A DNA stretch of 64,000 bases from the NCBI GenBank assembly GCA_905182995.1, contig CAJJDP010000016.1:496001-560000 (forward strand), in the 5' to 3' direction. This document shows, piece by piece, positions 13,182-23,454 of the stretch; positions within the stretch are counted from its first letter, which is position 1; the number at the start of each line of letters is the position of its first letter. A program made the translations under genes and the position numbers. The DNA comes from Paramecium octaurelia. Taxonomy: Eukaryota; Ciliophora; Oligohymenophorea; Peniculida; Parameciidae. The notes beneath the pieces were generated by a model. It worked only from the letters and a program-made list of their open reading frames with translations, was not told the DNA's origin and did not search any database.

Positions 13182-14234
13182 TAGATGTTAAAAATAAAAA
13201 TAAAATAAGTTATACGATTAATAATACCTTTATATTGAAATAAAAAAATCATAAAAAATTAGGTAATATAGTATCTGAATAAATTTTACTAATTGAATAC
13301 TTATATTATGCATCTTTGTATATGCATTTATAAATTATATTATTTTGAACTAAAATAAATCTCAAAGTAATCTAAAATGTTATACTTTATCGTTATGTTG
13401 TGTCTTAGGGATTATTTTGAATTGATTTAATACAAAGGGTATACTAAATCATCTTTTAAAATTCAACTGATTTAAAATAATTCTTATTAAATTATATTAT
13501 ATAAGTTTATTATTTTCCTTTTGTATTAATTAAAACAGTTTTATTTATTTCACATTAATTTTAAATTACGATATGAATATAAATTTAATTTAATAGAAAG
13601 TGTTTGTTATTTACTAAAAATTTATTCTAAACGTTACATTATTCAAAATAAAACAGAAAAGAGACTAACCATATTGATAAATTGTTATAATATTAATATA
13701 TTGTACTAAATAAATCTAAATGATATTTGAACCCTGAAAAATGTTATTAATTATTCGAATTTTTTAATAATAATTTCATATACTTATGCTAACTGCATTG
13801 AAACTCACATTCTTTTATAAGTAAATTATTGAATAACAATATTTTAATATTGATCGAAAGCATATAAAAATACAATAAATTTATATTAAGGATTTAGACA
13901 AAATATATTCCCAAATTAAAAAGAAACCAAATGAGCAATAAATAAAGAGCGTTAATAGTTATATCTAAAACATTTCTGATCGAATTAAATAAATATTTAT
14001 TGAAAAGGTAGAGTGGAAAAGAAAATTGAAATTTTCTAAAAGTAAATTAAAAAAGAGAATATGCTTGGTAATTAGAAACTCAAATTGATGAAATGGAGAA
14101 TATATATTGATCAAGTTGAAGAATAAAAAACAGTCATGAATTTATCACTGATGAATCTAATTTTAATTTTGATTATTTTGAAGATGTTTAATGATTTTCT
14201 TAATAGACTTATTGTATAATAAAGCAAATAACAC
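13182..14234. other. Mostly AT-rich spacer; possible gene relic at about 13885-14195 (+)
   Basis: The first 700 bp are AT-rich with nothing recognisable. From about 13885 the plus strand shows coding-like text (PNEQQIKSVNSYIQNISDRIK, then in another frame LETQIDEMENIY and HEFITDESNFNFDYFEDVQ) to a TGA near 14192. In-frame TGA codons and a frame change interrupt it and no convincing intron set repairs it. It could be a small gene with unresolved introns or a decaying copy. Confidence 0.3.
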
Positions 14235-16537
14235 TCATAATAAACTCCAATTTTCAACATAATTGGGTTTTTCTCCTTCATCTAAATAGTCATGATCTAT
14301 TATGATTTCCTAAATTTATTATTCTGATTATAGTTGCTCTCTATTTATTTTTATTAATTGTGGTGGAAGCATATTTTTCATGAGTAGCTTATTCCAATTA
14401 ATGTCTGCAAAAAATACATGATTCTTTATATCCTTCAAAGTTGGACGTTTTGTTTAATCCTTCTGAAGCATTTTCTTTAATAGTTTGACAGCCATCTTTG
14501 AGTTGATTGTATCATAATTTACAGGACAATGTTATATTCTTTGGATCATTAATTCAAAATCTTAAATTAAATGAGGAGGAAATCCAGTCAGCATTTCATA
14601 TAGCAAGATTCCTATACCATAAACATCAACAGATTAGGTCACACTCTCTCCTTTTATGATTTCTGGTGCCAAATATGCAATAAATCTATAAAAAAATAAG
14701 GCAATCTTATCTCTCAGTAGATCATTATTGAGTCCTAAATAAGCCACTTTTAAGAATCCATTTTTACAAACCATTATATTGTTTGGCTTCAAATCTCCAT
14801 ATATAATATTGAGAGAGTGCAAATATTCAATAGCTGCAATTATTTAAGCAGTCAGAATTTTCGCAACATTTTCAGATAATACATTACCGAATCCTATATA
14901 TTGGGATAGGTCTCCATTTTCATAATATTTCATTTAATAGTACAAATTCTCTTTTGTCTAGAACACCCCCTTGATATTAATAACAAATGGATGAGAGATC
15001 TCTCTTAACAGCTTTACTTTATCAATGGCATTTTCAATTTAAGAACACTTTCTAAGTTATTCTTTGTTTTATTATTTTAAAACATATATCTTATTATCTT
15101 TTAAATATTTAGCTTTATAAATTTTGCCAAGAGATCCTTTCTAAAGAATTTCTGCAAAATAGAAATCTGAAAATTTTAGATTATTAAATAATTGTTTTTC
15201 CTATTTTTATTGAATTTTAATTTTCTCTACTTTCTATTACTCTCGATTTACTTATGAATCAATCTCTATTGAATAATTATTCATATCTAATAACAGAGAA
15301 TTGACTTAATTAAATACTTTCTTCACTTCTTTCTTTTGACTGTATTAATCTAATTTATATTTTACATATACTGTATATCCCAAAGCTGTTTTAATTGAAT
15401 CATACCATATTTATGCCATTTTTTAAGATGAAAATAGAAAATACATCTTTTTCTAATTATATTCAATTAATAATTAATAAGAATTGTCTGTAAACAGTCT
15501 CTCTTTAACAATAATTTAAAGATTAAATATAGTTTAAAGAGGTATAGTTTCTTTTGGATTCAGAGGACAATCCTCTTTGCTTTAGTATCTGACTAATACT
15601 CCAATATCTGGATCAATAACGATATATCTCTAATAGGAATATAGATGTGAAAAATGCAATTTTTCAATATATCCTTTGTACACAGGAGGCTTCTAAGGTC
15701 TATTGATAATAAAGGTCTGTTTGATAATTTAAGTATTATTTTACATCTAATGTGTTTGATAGATTAACTTCTGAACTCAATATGGAAATTTTGTCTTTTG
15801 GTTAATTTTAATGAATAGTAGTAGTTCTCAATTATAATTCTTTTTCTAACATCGATTTCGCTTTTCCTTAGGCAACATCAATTGGTTATTATAATTGATC
15901 ATTGTAAATGTTCAAATTAAGGGTTGGATGTTACAGTAACAATTACAAAATTGTAATTTGATTTAATTGAATTGCAATATGCAAGGCAGATCCCTTTCTT
16001 GAGACATGATTAATGTTAAGATTTGGTTATGCAATTAATAAATTGACCATTAACTCATTTCTTGATAAAACAGCCAAAGTCAAAGCTGAGTATCCATCAT
16101 ATGTAATTGAAGCGATATCACCTCCTTCACTCAAAAACCATAAAAATATAGCATCGCAACCTAAGAATATAGAATGATGAAGTGGAGACCAATTAAGACT
16201 CAAATCATTGATGATGTCCCACTTAAATTCAGGATCTCCTCCTAAATTATATGATCTACTCTTGTGTGTACTGACCAAACTTTATACTTTCTCCAAATTA
16301 TTCTCCTTTATAGCCTAAAAACAGGTAAAATGAATGTATCACTTAAAATATTTTCCCCAAAGTATCAGCAAATTCGACTGCGGTATATTAATTTTTCATT
16401 GTTTTTCCTAATTATGATCTGTTTGGAGAACTAATGAAGGATGCATTAAAATGATCGCATTAATCCGCAGCTTATCAATAATTAAGAATTCAAATACTTG
16501 TTATGTTATCTTCATCCTGTAACCATCTTAGGTCCAT
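14235..16537 (-). CDS. Ankyrin repeat - PH domain - AGC-like pseudokinase
   Basis: A 739-aa protein after removing introns of 27, 28 and 28 nt. Residues about 75-250 hold ankyrin repeats (SLNWSPLHHSIFLGC, DGYSALTLAVLSRN, KGSALHIAIQLN). Residues about 275-390 look like a PH domain (KGYIEKLHFSHLYSYQRYIVI). A protein-kinase fold follows: ILQKGSLGKIYKAKY replaces the glycine loop, and YVLKQQ near residue 456 keeps the ATP-binding Lys. The catalytic loop near 554 reads YGDLKPNNIMV, so HRD is YGD but Asp and Asn remain. The DFG triplet near 571 is YLG, so the Mg-binding Asp is gone, and the usual CGTPEYLAPE is YRFIAYLAPE. The C-tail is HDYLDEGEKPNYVENW. It is probably catalytically weak or dead and acts as a lipid- or protein-binding scaffold; that role is inference. 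Confidence 0.85.
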
Positions 16538-17325
16538 TTATTTGTAAATATATATAAATTAAATGAATTATAGAAGTTATTTTAATACATAAATTCATAA
16601 TATTAAAGAATAATTAATATAATCTTAACAAAATTTAACTTAATTAACAACAGGTACTCATTCAATTCACAATTTCATCTTAAAACTAAATGCTAAATCA
16701 ATAGAAAGAAGGTCATTAATTAGATGCTAGACTTTTCAGAATAAAAATAAGCCATTTCTTAGAATAAAAAATTAGTTTCTATTAAATATTGATATTAAAC
16801 TAAAGATTGAAATTAGGTAATGCTGTATTGATCTTCACTATGATGTAATGTTTAATGAATAGAATATCATAATAAATAATTGTTACACTATAAATGATTT
16901 ACATTTATTAAATAAATTTGATACTCAGAGATAATAGGAATACCAAAATTTTGGGATACTCAAAAGCTTTTTTAGATAAATTCATCTCAAACTTAATAAT
17001 AATTCAGTTGGTGTTGGTTATTTAAACTTTTTATTATTTTCTCTCTTAATTTAATATTTTTAGCTGTTAATTCGCATCATAAATTTAGAAAAGATATTTC
17101 AATAGCATCATAATATTTTTATTATTCATAAAAAAACACGAAGCTACTTCTCAGAAATCAGATTGCTTTAAAAAATTTATCCATAAAATTAGGGGGAAAA
17201 ATACATTTCGTTAACTTTTTTTTAAACGAATTTATACTAATATATAAATTTTATGAAAACAAATATATGTGTGTAATATAAAATAGATATATTTATTTAA
17301 ATCTTTATTATTAATTATTCCAAAG
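16538..17325. other. Intergenic, AT-rich, no gene seen
   Basis: About 790 bp upstream of the ankyrin-PH-kinase gene. The sequence is AT-rich with short homopolymer runs, and no frame on either strand looks coding. It should contain the promoter of the minus-strand kinase-like gene. Confidence 0.4.
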
Positions 17326-18154
17326 ATGATTAAAATTTAAAATAAAGTTGACAATTCCTAGCAACCCTTATAAAGATAGAGATTAAAAATTGATTAAGAG
17401 GTCAAATTAAATTTGATTAATAGTGTGATTAATGATCATTTACCAGTCTATTAGGTTATTTTCAATTATTTTTAATTAGGCAGCCAAACTTCACAAGTTA
17501 AAGTACTCTTCGGCAAAGCATATTTTTAGAAATTATTAAAGAGACACACATAATTTCTTTTCGAAATAGAGGAAAAGAAGATTAATGCGCAAATGTTAGA
17601 ATATTATTATTGATGTTGCTTCTGGGGAAATTAAATTGTTTGAATAGAATAGTGCACTTCTAACTAATGTTAAGGAACGAATTATTAATTGTTTGAATAA
17701 TTAAATAGTCTCCATTTTATCAAAGTTACTATTTTAAGAAATAAATATTGCTAGGAGAGATTGTTGCATCAATTAAAATCATAATTTAGATGAATAGTTA
17801 GTTAAAATAAAAAAAGTGCTTAATAATTAATATTAGAAGATGCTTATAAATTAAAATTGAATTATTGATAAATTTTATTTTTCAAAAAGTTTTTTTAGGA
17901 TTTTGTATAACATCAAATATTAGATCATTTGATTCTAAGGATGTTTTTCTTTAGATATAAGCTCATAGTGGTTTGGAATTAGTATTTTTAATCAATATTT
18001 AAAAATTAATTATAATGTAAATGTTGATATTTATAGTTTATTCATTTCACCTTATATAGAATATGTACAACTTTCTCTCCTAAAATTTAGAAATCAGGAG
18101 TAATTCTTGAAATTATATATTAAGAGTGTAATACTTTTACGCCATTAAATTTGA
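17326..18154 (+). pseudogene. Unresolved gene or gene relic (several coding-like frames)
   Basis: Three consecutive coding-like stretches lie in different plus-strand frames. The first runs from an ATG at 17326 (NSVINDHLPVYQVIFNYFQ...QFLFEIEEKKINAQ) to a TGA. The second covers about 17605-17868 (NIIIDVASGEIKLFEQNSAL, then KERIINCLNNQIVSILSKLL). The third covers about 17900-18150 (ITSNIRSFDSKDVFLQIQAH, then VDIYSLFISPYIEYVQLS). Composition looks like real protein, but the joins are single-base shifts rather than GT...AG introns. Either base errors or decay after a gene duplication would explain it. No domain is recognised. Confidence 0.4.
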
Positions 18155-18252
18155 ATAACTATTTTTTTCGCTTTTAATTGTTTTCACGCGTGAAGACTTT
18201 AAAAATTTAAATCTTTATAAATTTGCATTAGATTAATAATATAATATTGCAA

Positions 18253-18867
18253 ATGAATTTCAAAGGCTCTGAAATTATGAAGTAAGAACAAAGTCTATAA
18301 AAATAAAAATGCAGCAACAATTAGATAGTTTAATAAAATAAAAATGGCTTTTTTGATGAGGAATTTTCAAAAAAGAAAGAGAAGAGAAATCGAAAATTTT
18401 TCTTAAAGAAGTCTATCTCAATAGTATAGATTTGCAATTAAACTGGCCAACTAGACTTGCAATTAGGGTCTGACTTTTTACATATAGAGATAATGCAGGG
18501 GGGTCATTTTCCTTTGAATTAATATAATTTCAAAGATATCCCTTCTGAGATATATCATAATGATTAAGAATGCCAATCATCGAATATAAATACTAGTCTG
18601 TAATAAGCCTCAAAGAGTCTTCTGAAAAAGGTAAGAACATTTTAATCTGCATTAATTTGTAAATCTTTAACATAAATTTAATAATAATTAGATGTTAACG
18701 AACCAAGTTAAAATTTCAATATTACAGAAAATAAAATTACTCAATCCAAAAAATAATATTTTGATCAATTTCAAAACAAAGATAATAATTAATTCACTCG
18801 AGAAATCGAAGAAGCAAAGCACACTTTATGGAATCAACATTAAACTATTTAATTAATTCTTTAATGA
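18253..18867 (+). CDS. Hypothetical protein, 204 aa, single exon
   Basis: One uninterrupted code-6 frame from ATG 18253 to TGA 18865-18867. It starts MNFKGSEIMKQEQSLQK, has a basic patch (KKKEKRNRKFFLKKS) and ends in a Gln/Asn/Glu-rich, charged region. No domain, signal peptide or membrane segment is visible. A random code-6 frame of this length is possible in AT-rich DNA, but the charged, ciliate-like composition favours a gene. Confidence 0.5.
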
Positions 18868-19649
18868 TTGATGATTAATGATTAATAATTTTATTTTAAT
18901 CATTTTAATAGGATTTTATATTTCATTTTCGCAACAGCTATATTAGAATTATTTATATAACTACAACACTTATGAGTAAGCTTCTAAGTCTTTTACCTTA
19001 ATATCTTATAACAGATGGTATCACTATTTTATCTAAATGAGGTAAAGGATGACAATCATTTTCAAAATTATTTTTAGAATAATAATGCACCATCCTTTTT
19101 TAAACAGTCATTCCAAAACTTTCATTGAATTATCCCATTTAATACTAAATATTTTCATCAATCTTATGAAAATAATGTTTAATATTTTTTGTTGGGCCTA
19201 TTTTTAAACTATATTGGATCTAAAAACAAAAGCAAGTGTAGTTTTCGAATTTTGATGATGAATAGTTTTTTAAATTATTTTTTGAAACACTTCGTTAATC
19301 TCTACTATTTCAATTAATATTATCTGTAGTATATTAATATAGTTGTTTGATTTGATTACTGTCCTTGTCTCATCCTCAAATTTAGAAAACTAGTGAATAA
19401 AATTCAAGAAAATATTTTTTCAATTAAAATAATTTAGGTGTAATATATTTTGAGAAAATGCTAATCAAAAATTATTCTTAGCTCAAAAAAAAACAATTAA
19501 GAAACTATTTAAGAATTATGACTAATTTTTATATTTTTGTTGCTCTTATATTTTAGTTAGATATTTAACATATGAAATAAAACATATTAGTAGATAATGT
19601 AAAGGAATATTCGTAAGTTTTCTGAAAATTATCCTTATTATTAGTTCTA
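18868..19649. other. AT-rich region with weak coding signs
   Basis: Mostly AT-rich. A plus-strand frame from about 19015 (MVSLFYLNEVKDDNHFQNYF) continues with similar composition past one in-frame TGA to about 19365. It might be the start of the gene whose 3' end lies at 19650-20369, or a relic. I cannot resolve exons here. Confidence 0.25.
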
Positions 19650-20369
19650 TATTATAGAATTGAAAATATAGACATTATTCACAATTATTTTTCTAATAAA
19701 ATATTTTTTAGGATATAGAATTAATAAACTAAATTTATAATAACTCCATTTAAGACAAAGAAATATTTAAAGATATAGATCAATACATTAAATAGAAATA
19801 ATTGTATAAAGCCATAACTATTTATATATAATTATAACTTAGTTTTATTGTAACAGAAAGGCTATTATTTTAAAATTACTGCTATTAGAATCATTATAGA
19901 ATGAGAATAACATTTTTATAGATTCAAAGAGACCAAAATTTTTAAGATAAGTAATACGAGAATACTGATGTTCCGCTGCTAACTGAATTCATAGCAATTG
20001 TATTAGAGATAGTAAACATAATTTAATAACTTTTTAAAATTAATAAGCATTGGAATTTCGATATAACAATTTGAAGTTAAAAAAAATTGGCTATTTAATT
20101 CTTGTTTACTAATAATTGAGCCCTTCAATATATTAATTAAAAGATAATTGTATTCGCTAATGGAGAAGTAGAATAAAATGCTATTGAAAGAATCAATACA
20201 GATTTTGATTTGTTTTGAATATAATACGAGTAGAATGTTGTACTTAATGAGGGATATTCGAGAGGGATTCAAAACAAACGAAAATTAATTATTATAAAAT
20301 AAAAATAAAATAGAATTAAAAATTGACTTAGTAGCGACGAAAATTCAATATAAACAACTTGAAAAATGA
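19650..20369 (+). CDS. 3' part of an unresolved hypothetical gene
   Basis: The plus strand shows clearly coding-like exons whose joins I could not settle: FYCNRKAIILKLLLLESLQN, then IQRDQNFQDKQYENTDVPLL continuing TEFIAIVLEI, and a C-terminal exon EPFNILIKRQLYSLMEK ... IDLVATKIQYKQLEK ending at TGA 20367-20369, 53 bp before the tRNA. No domain is recognised. The part from 19739 is repeated at 21035-21665 in the second copy of the repeat. An apparent 197-aa hydrophobic frame on the opposite strand here is taken as a shadow. Confidence 0.4.
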
Positions 20370-20422
20370 ATAAATTTTGTAGGTGTTCATTTATACTTTT
20401 TTGTGTAATAAACGAATAGGTT

Positions 20423-20495
20423 GCCCTCTTGGCCAAGTGGTTAAGGCATCTCCCTAGTAAGGAGAAGATCGACGGTTCGACCCCGTCAGGGGGCT
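20423..20495 (+). tRNA. tRNA-Thr(AGU)
   Basis: A full cloverleaf folds: acceptor stem GCCCTCT/AGGGGGC (one T-G pair), D stem GCC/GGC, anticodon stem TCTCC/GGAGA with loop CTAGTAA giving anticodon AGT, which reads ACU threonine codons (ACC too if A34 becomes inosine), and T stem GACGG/CCGTC with loop TTCGACC. The discriminator is T, and a run of seven T from 20495 serves as a Pol III terminator. There is no intron and no encoded CCA, as expected in a eukaryotic nucleus. An identical copy at 21719 is part of the assembly repeat. Confidence 0.93.
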
Positions 20496-20573
20496 TTTTT
20501 TATTTAATTATTTTTTGATTAGCTAATTTAATAAAATCGATGCATATTTTTAGTAATTTAATTGTTATTATAA

Positions 20574-21033
20574 ATGTAATCTGAACCTGATTCGATTGTG
20601 GAGAAAAGTCCAAAAGGAAGATTTATTAGAGTATTAAAATAACAATGCTAAAAGGCAGTTTAATGAGTAAATCGGGAAAGGGACTTACAAAACTGTGTAT
20701 AGGGGCTATGATGAGGAGTCTGGGTGCGAAATTGCATGGAATGTAGTACATTTAGATCAATTGCCACAGTGTATATACAATTGATTTTATTAGAGGAGGA
20801 GAGGAAAAGGATATCAGAGGAACTGAATATTCTAAATAACATCAAACACCCCAACATTATCAGCCTCATTAATGCTTGGATTAGCAAAAATAAATGTGAA
20901 GTTATTTTTATAACAGAAATAGTACATGGTGGATCACTCAAAAAGTATTCCTATCTATAGAGCTTAGACATTTGAGAAAAATACAGAGGCCCAGGTTGAA
21001 AATACTCAAGCATTGGTGTCGAGAAATACTGAA
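20574..21033 (+). pseudogene. Duplicated, truncated 5' part of the WNK-like kinase gene
   Basis: Identical to 21870-22329, the first exons of the WNK-like kinase. It breaks off at the N (21034) within the exon that encodes [10 protein letters not shown]. It is probably not a real pseudogene but the end of one contig that overlaps the next. Confidence 0.85.
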
Positions 21034-21034
21034 N
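21034..21034. other. Single N, contig junction
   Basis: The only ambiguous base in the window, located exactly between the two identical 1,295-bp copies. It marks a scaffold join. Confidence 0.95.
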
Positions 21035-22329
21035 AATAACTCCATTTAAGACAAAGAAATATTTAAAGATATAGATCAATACATTAAATAGAAATAATTG
21101 TATAAAGCCATAACTATTTATATATAATTATAACTTAGTTTTATTGTAACAGAAAGGCTATTATTTTAAAATTACTGCTATTAGAATCATTATAGAATGA
21201 GAATAACATTTTTATAGATTCAAAGAGACCAAAATTTTTAAGATAAGTAATACGAGAATACTGATGTTCCGCTGCTAACTGAATTCATAGCAATTGTATT
21301 AGAGATAGTAAACATAATTTAATAACTTTTTAAAATTAATAAGCATTGGAATTTCGATATAACAATTTGAAGTTAAAAAAAATTGGCTATTTAATTCTTG
21401 TTTACTAATAATTGAGCCCTTCAATATATTAATTAAAAGATAATTGTATTCGCTAATGGAGAAGTAGAATAAAATGCTATTGAAAGAATCAATACAGATT
21501 TTGATTTGTTTTGAATATAATACGAGTAGAATGTTGTACTTAATGAGGGATATTCGAGAGGGATTCAAAACAAACGAAAATTAATTATTATAAAATAAAA
21601 ATAAAATAGAATTAAAAATTGACTTAGTAGCGACGAAAATTCAATATAAACAACTTGAAAAATGAATAAATTTTGTAGGTGTTCATTTATACTTTTTTGT
21701 GTAATAAACGAATAGGTTGCCCTCTTGGCCAAGTGGTTAAGGCATCTCCCTAGTAAGGAGAAGATCGACGGTTCGACCCCGTCAGGGGGCTTTTTTTATT
21801 TAATTATTTTTTGATTAGCTAATTTAATAAAATCGATGCATATTTTTAGTAATTTAATTGTTATTATAAATGTAATCTGAACCTGATTCGATTGTGGAGA
21901 AAAGTCCAAAAGGAAGATTTATTAGAGTATTAAAATAACAATGCTAAAAGGCAGTTTAATGAGTAAATCGGGAAAGGGACTTACAAAACTGTGTATAGGG
22001 GCTATGATGAGGAGTCTGGGTGCGAAATTGCATGGAATGTAGTACATTTAGATCAATTGCCACAGTGTATATACAATTGATTTTATTAGAGGAGGAGAGG
22101 AAAAGGATATCAGAGGAACTGAATATTCTAAATAACATCAAACACCCCAACATTATCAGCCTCATTAATGCTTGGATTAGCAAAAATAAATGTGAAGTTA
22201 TTTTTATAACAGAAATAGTACATGGTGGATCACTCAAAAAGTATTCCTATCTATAGAGCTTAGACATTTGAGAAAAATACAGAGGCCCAGGTTGAAAATA
22301 CTCAAGCATTGGTGTCGAGAAATACTGAA
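21035..22329 (+). repeat. Direct repeat copy 2 (1,295 bp)
   Basis: Second copy of 19739-21033. Here the kinase gene continues intact into unique sequence after 22329, whereas the upstream gene is cut at 21035. The true locus is probably copy 1's left flank joined to copy 2's right flank. Confidence 0.93.
21719..21791 (+). tRNA. tRNA-Thr(AGU), second copy within the assembly repeat
   Basis: Identical to the tRNA at 20423-20495, including the poly-T terminator. It probably represents the same gene counted twice because of the contig overlap. Confidence 0.9.
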
Positions 22330-23352
22330 AGGTTTAGAATATCTACATAGTATTTCTCCATATCCAGTAATACATAGAGATATTAAATGCGATAATATCT
22401 TCATTAACACTCATAATAACCAAGTGAGAATCGGGGATTTCGGATTAGCAATTAAGTTACAATAATAGGATTTTACATAATCAGTACTTGGAACACCCGA
22501 ATTCATGGCTCCTGAAATTTATGAAGAGAAATATGGACCTCCGGTGGATATATATGCCTTTGGTATGACATGCTTGGAAATGGCTACCTAAAGGAGGCCA
22601 TATGAAGAATGCACAGCCCCCAATTAAATTTATTAAAAGGTAAGATGACAACATTATCTTCAGGTTATCAATCGAATTAAGCCAAAAACATTAGATCTGA
22701 TATAGAATCAAGATTTAAAATAATTTATTTTAAAATGTCTCGAAGATTAAGAAAAAAGGCCAACAGCCTCAGAATTGCTTAATGATAAATTTTTGAATGA
22801 GTCAGAAGATGATAATTAGCATGTTGTTATTTTAGAAGAGGAATAAAATGAACAAATATTGGAAAGTACTATTTTGAAGTACGATCCCGTTTTCAGAGAA
22901 TAATTAGATTTTAATAGTTCTATCTTAATTTAATTAAATGAATCAGATGAAATGCATATCAAAATTACATTTACGGATTTAACTAAATATAATTCGTCTT
23001 TTCAAGAATTCGTAAAGACCAGTGTCTAAAAATATTTAGATTTATAAAAACCTGAATAATTCGCAGCATTCCAAGAAGAAAGTAAATTAGTATTCATATA
23101 TACACAGTTTAAAAGTAAGGTGGCATTGACAAAGTTGTTTGGGTGAAGCCTAGTGAAGAGTCTAAGAAAATTATGAAGACCCAATTTTTATAGTCGTTAG
23201 AATAATTTCAATCAGTATCCTATTTTAATATTTAGACTGTGTCTACACTTCTGTAAGATGTAGATATCAATGAATGGGAATTAATTGAATAGTAGATTTT
23301 GGTGTAGTTTTAATAACAACGAAAATAAACAAAATCTAGATTGCCAAATTGA
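21870..23352 (+). CDS. WNK-like (with-no-lysine) serine/threonine kinase with OSR1_C-like tail
   Basis: About 447 aa after removing introns of 28, 23, 23, 24, 20 and 21 nt; an 18-nt segment near 23088 may be a further intron. The kinase domain starts with [18 protein letters not shown]. The Lys in the glycine loop is the WNK-type replacement, because strand 3 reads EIAWNVV with no Lys. Catalytic [11 protein letters not shown] and GTPEFMAPE are all present, so it should be active. After the domain, [20 protein letters not shown] resembles the OSR1_C/PF2-like domain of WNKs. WNKs sense chloride and osmotic state and phosphorylate SPAK/OSR1-type kinases. The gene ends at TGA 23350-23352 and faces the cNMP-binding gene. 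Confidence 0.88.
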
Positions 23353-23454
23353 TCGAATAAAATAGTGTATATTATTATAGAAATTATAATTCAATCATAA
23401 TTTGATATTGAATTATTAGGTTAGTTTAAGAAATAAAATAAAGTCATTAAAAAT

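Larger units (their letters stand above)
19739..21033 (+). repeat. Direct repeat copy 1 (1,295 bp, identical to 21035-22329)
   Basis: Base-for-base identical to 21035-22329 at an offset of 1,296 wherever I compared, including intergenic DNA, the tRNA gene and introns. Copy 1 ends exactly at the N (21034) in the middle of a kinase exon. Copy 2 starts right after the N. This is what results when two contigs with an undetected end overlap are joined with a gap base. It should be treated as one locus. Confidence 0.93.

Noticed and set aside
14634-14822. The kinase-like fragment with altered HRD/DFG as a decayed gene
   Set aside because: The flanking frame is open for 740 codons and the ankyrin, PH and C-tail regions are well kept, so a functional pseudokinase is more likely than decay.
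17326-18154. Retained internal eliminated sequence (IES)
   Set aside because: An IES is TA-bounded and would leave matching coding sequence on both sides of a discrete insert. Here, and at the pyruvate kinase break, the shifts are of about one base.
19679-20272. A 197-codon hydrophobic minus-strand frame
   Set aside because: The plus strand carries charged, coding-like exons ending at 20369 in the same place; the antisense frame has no motif and is likely a shadow in code 6, where only TGA stops.
20660-20941. Minus-strand frame opposite the kinase N-terminus
   Set aside because: Antisense to clear kinase exons; also repeated in copy 2.
20574-21033. A genuine tandem kinase pseudogene
   Set aside because: It is identical to the intact copy even in introns and spacer and ends exactly at an N, which fits a contig overlap better than an old duplication.
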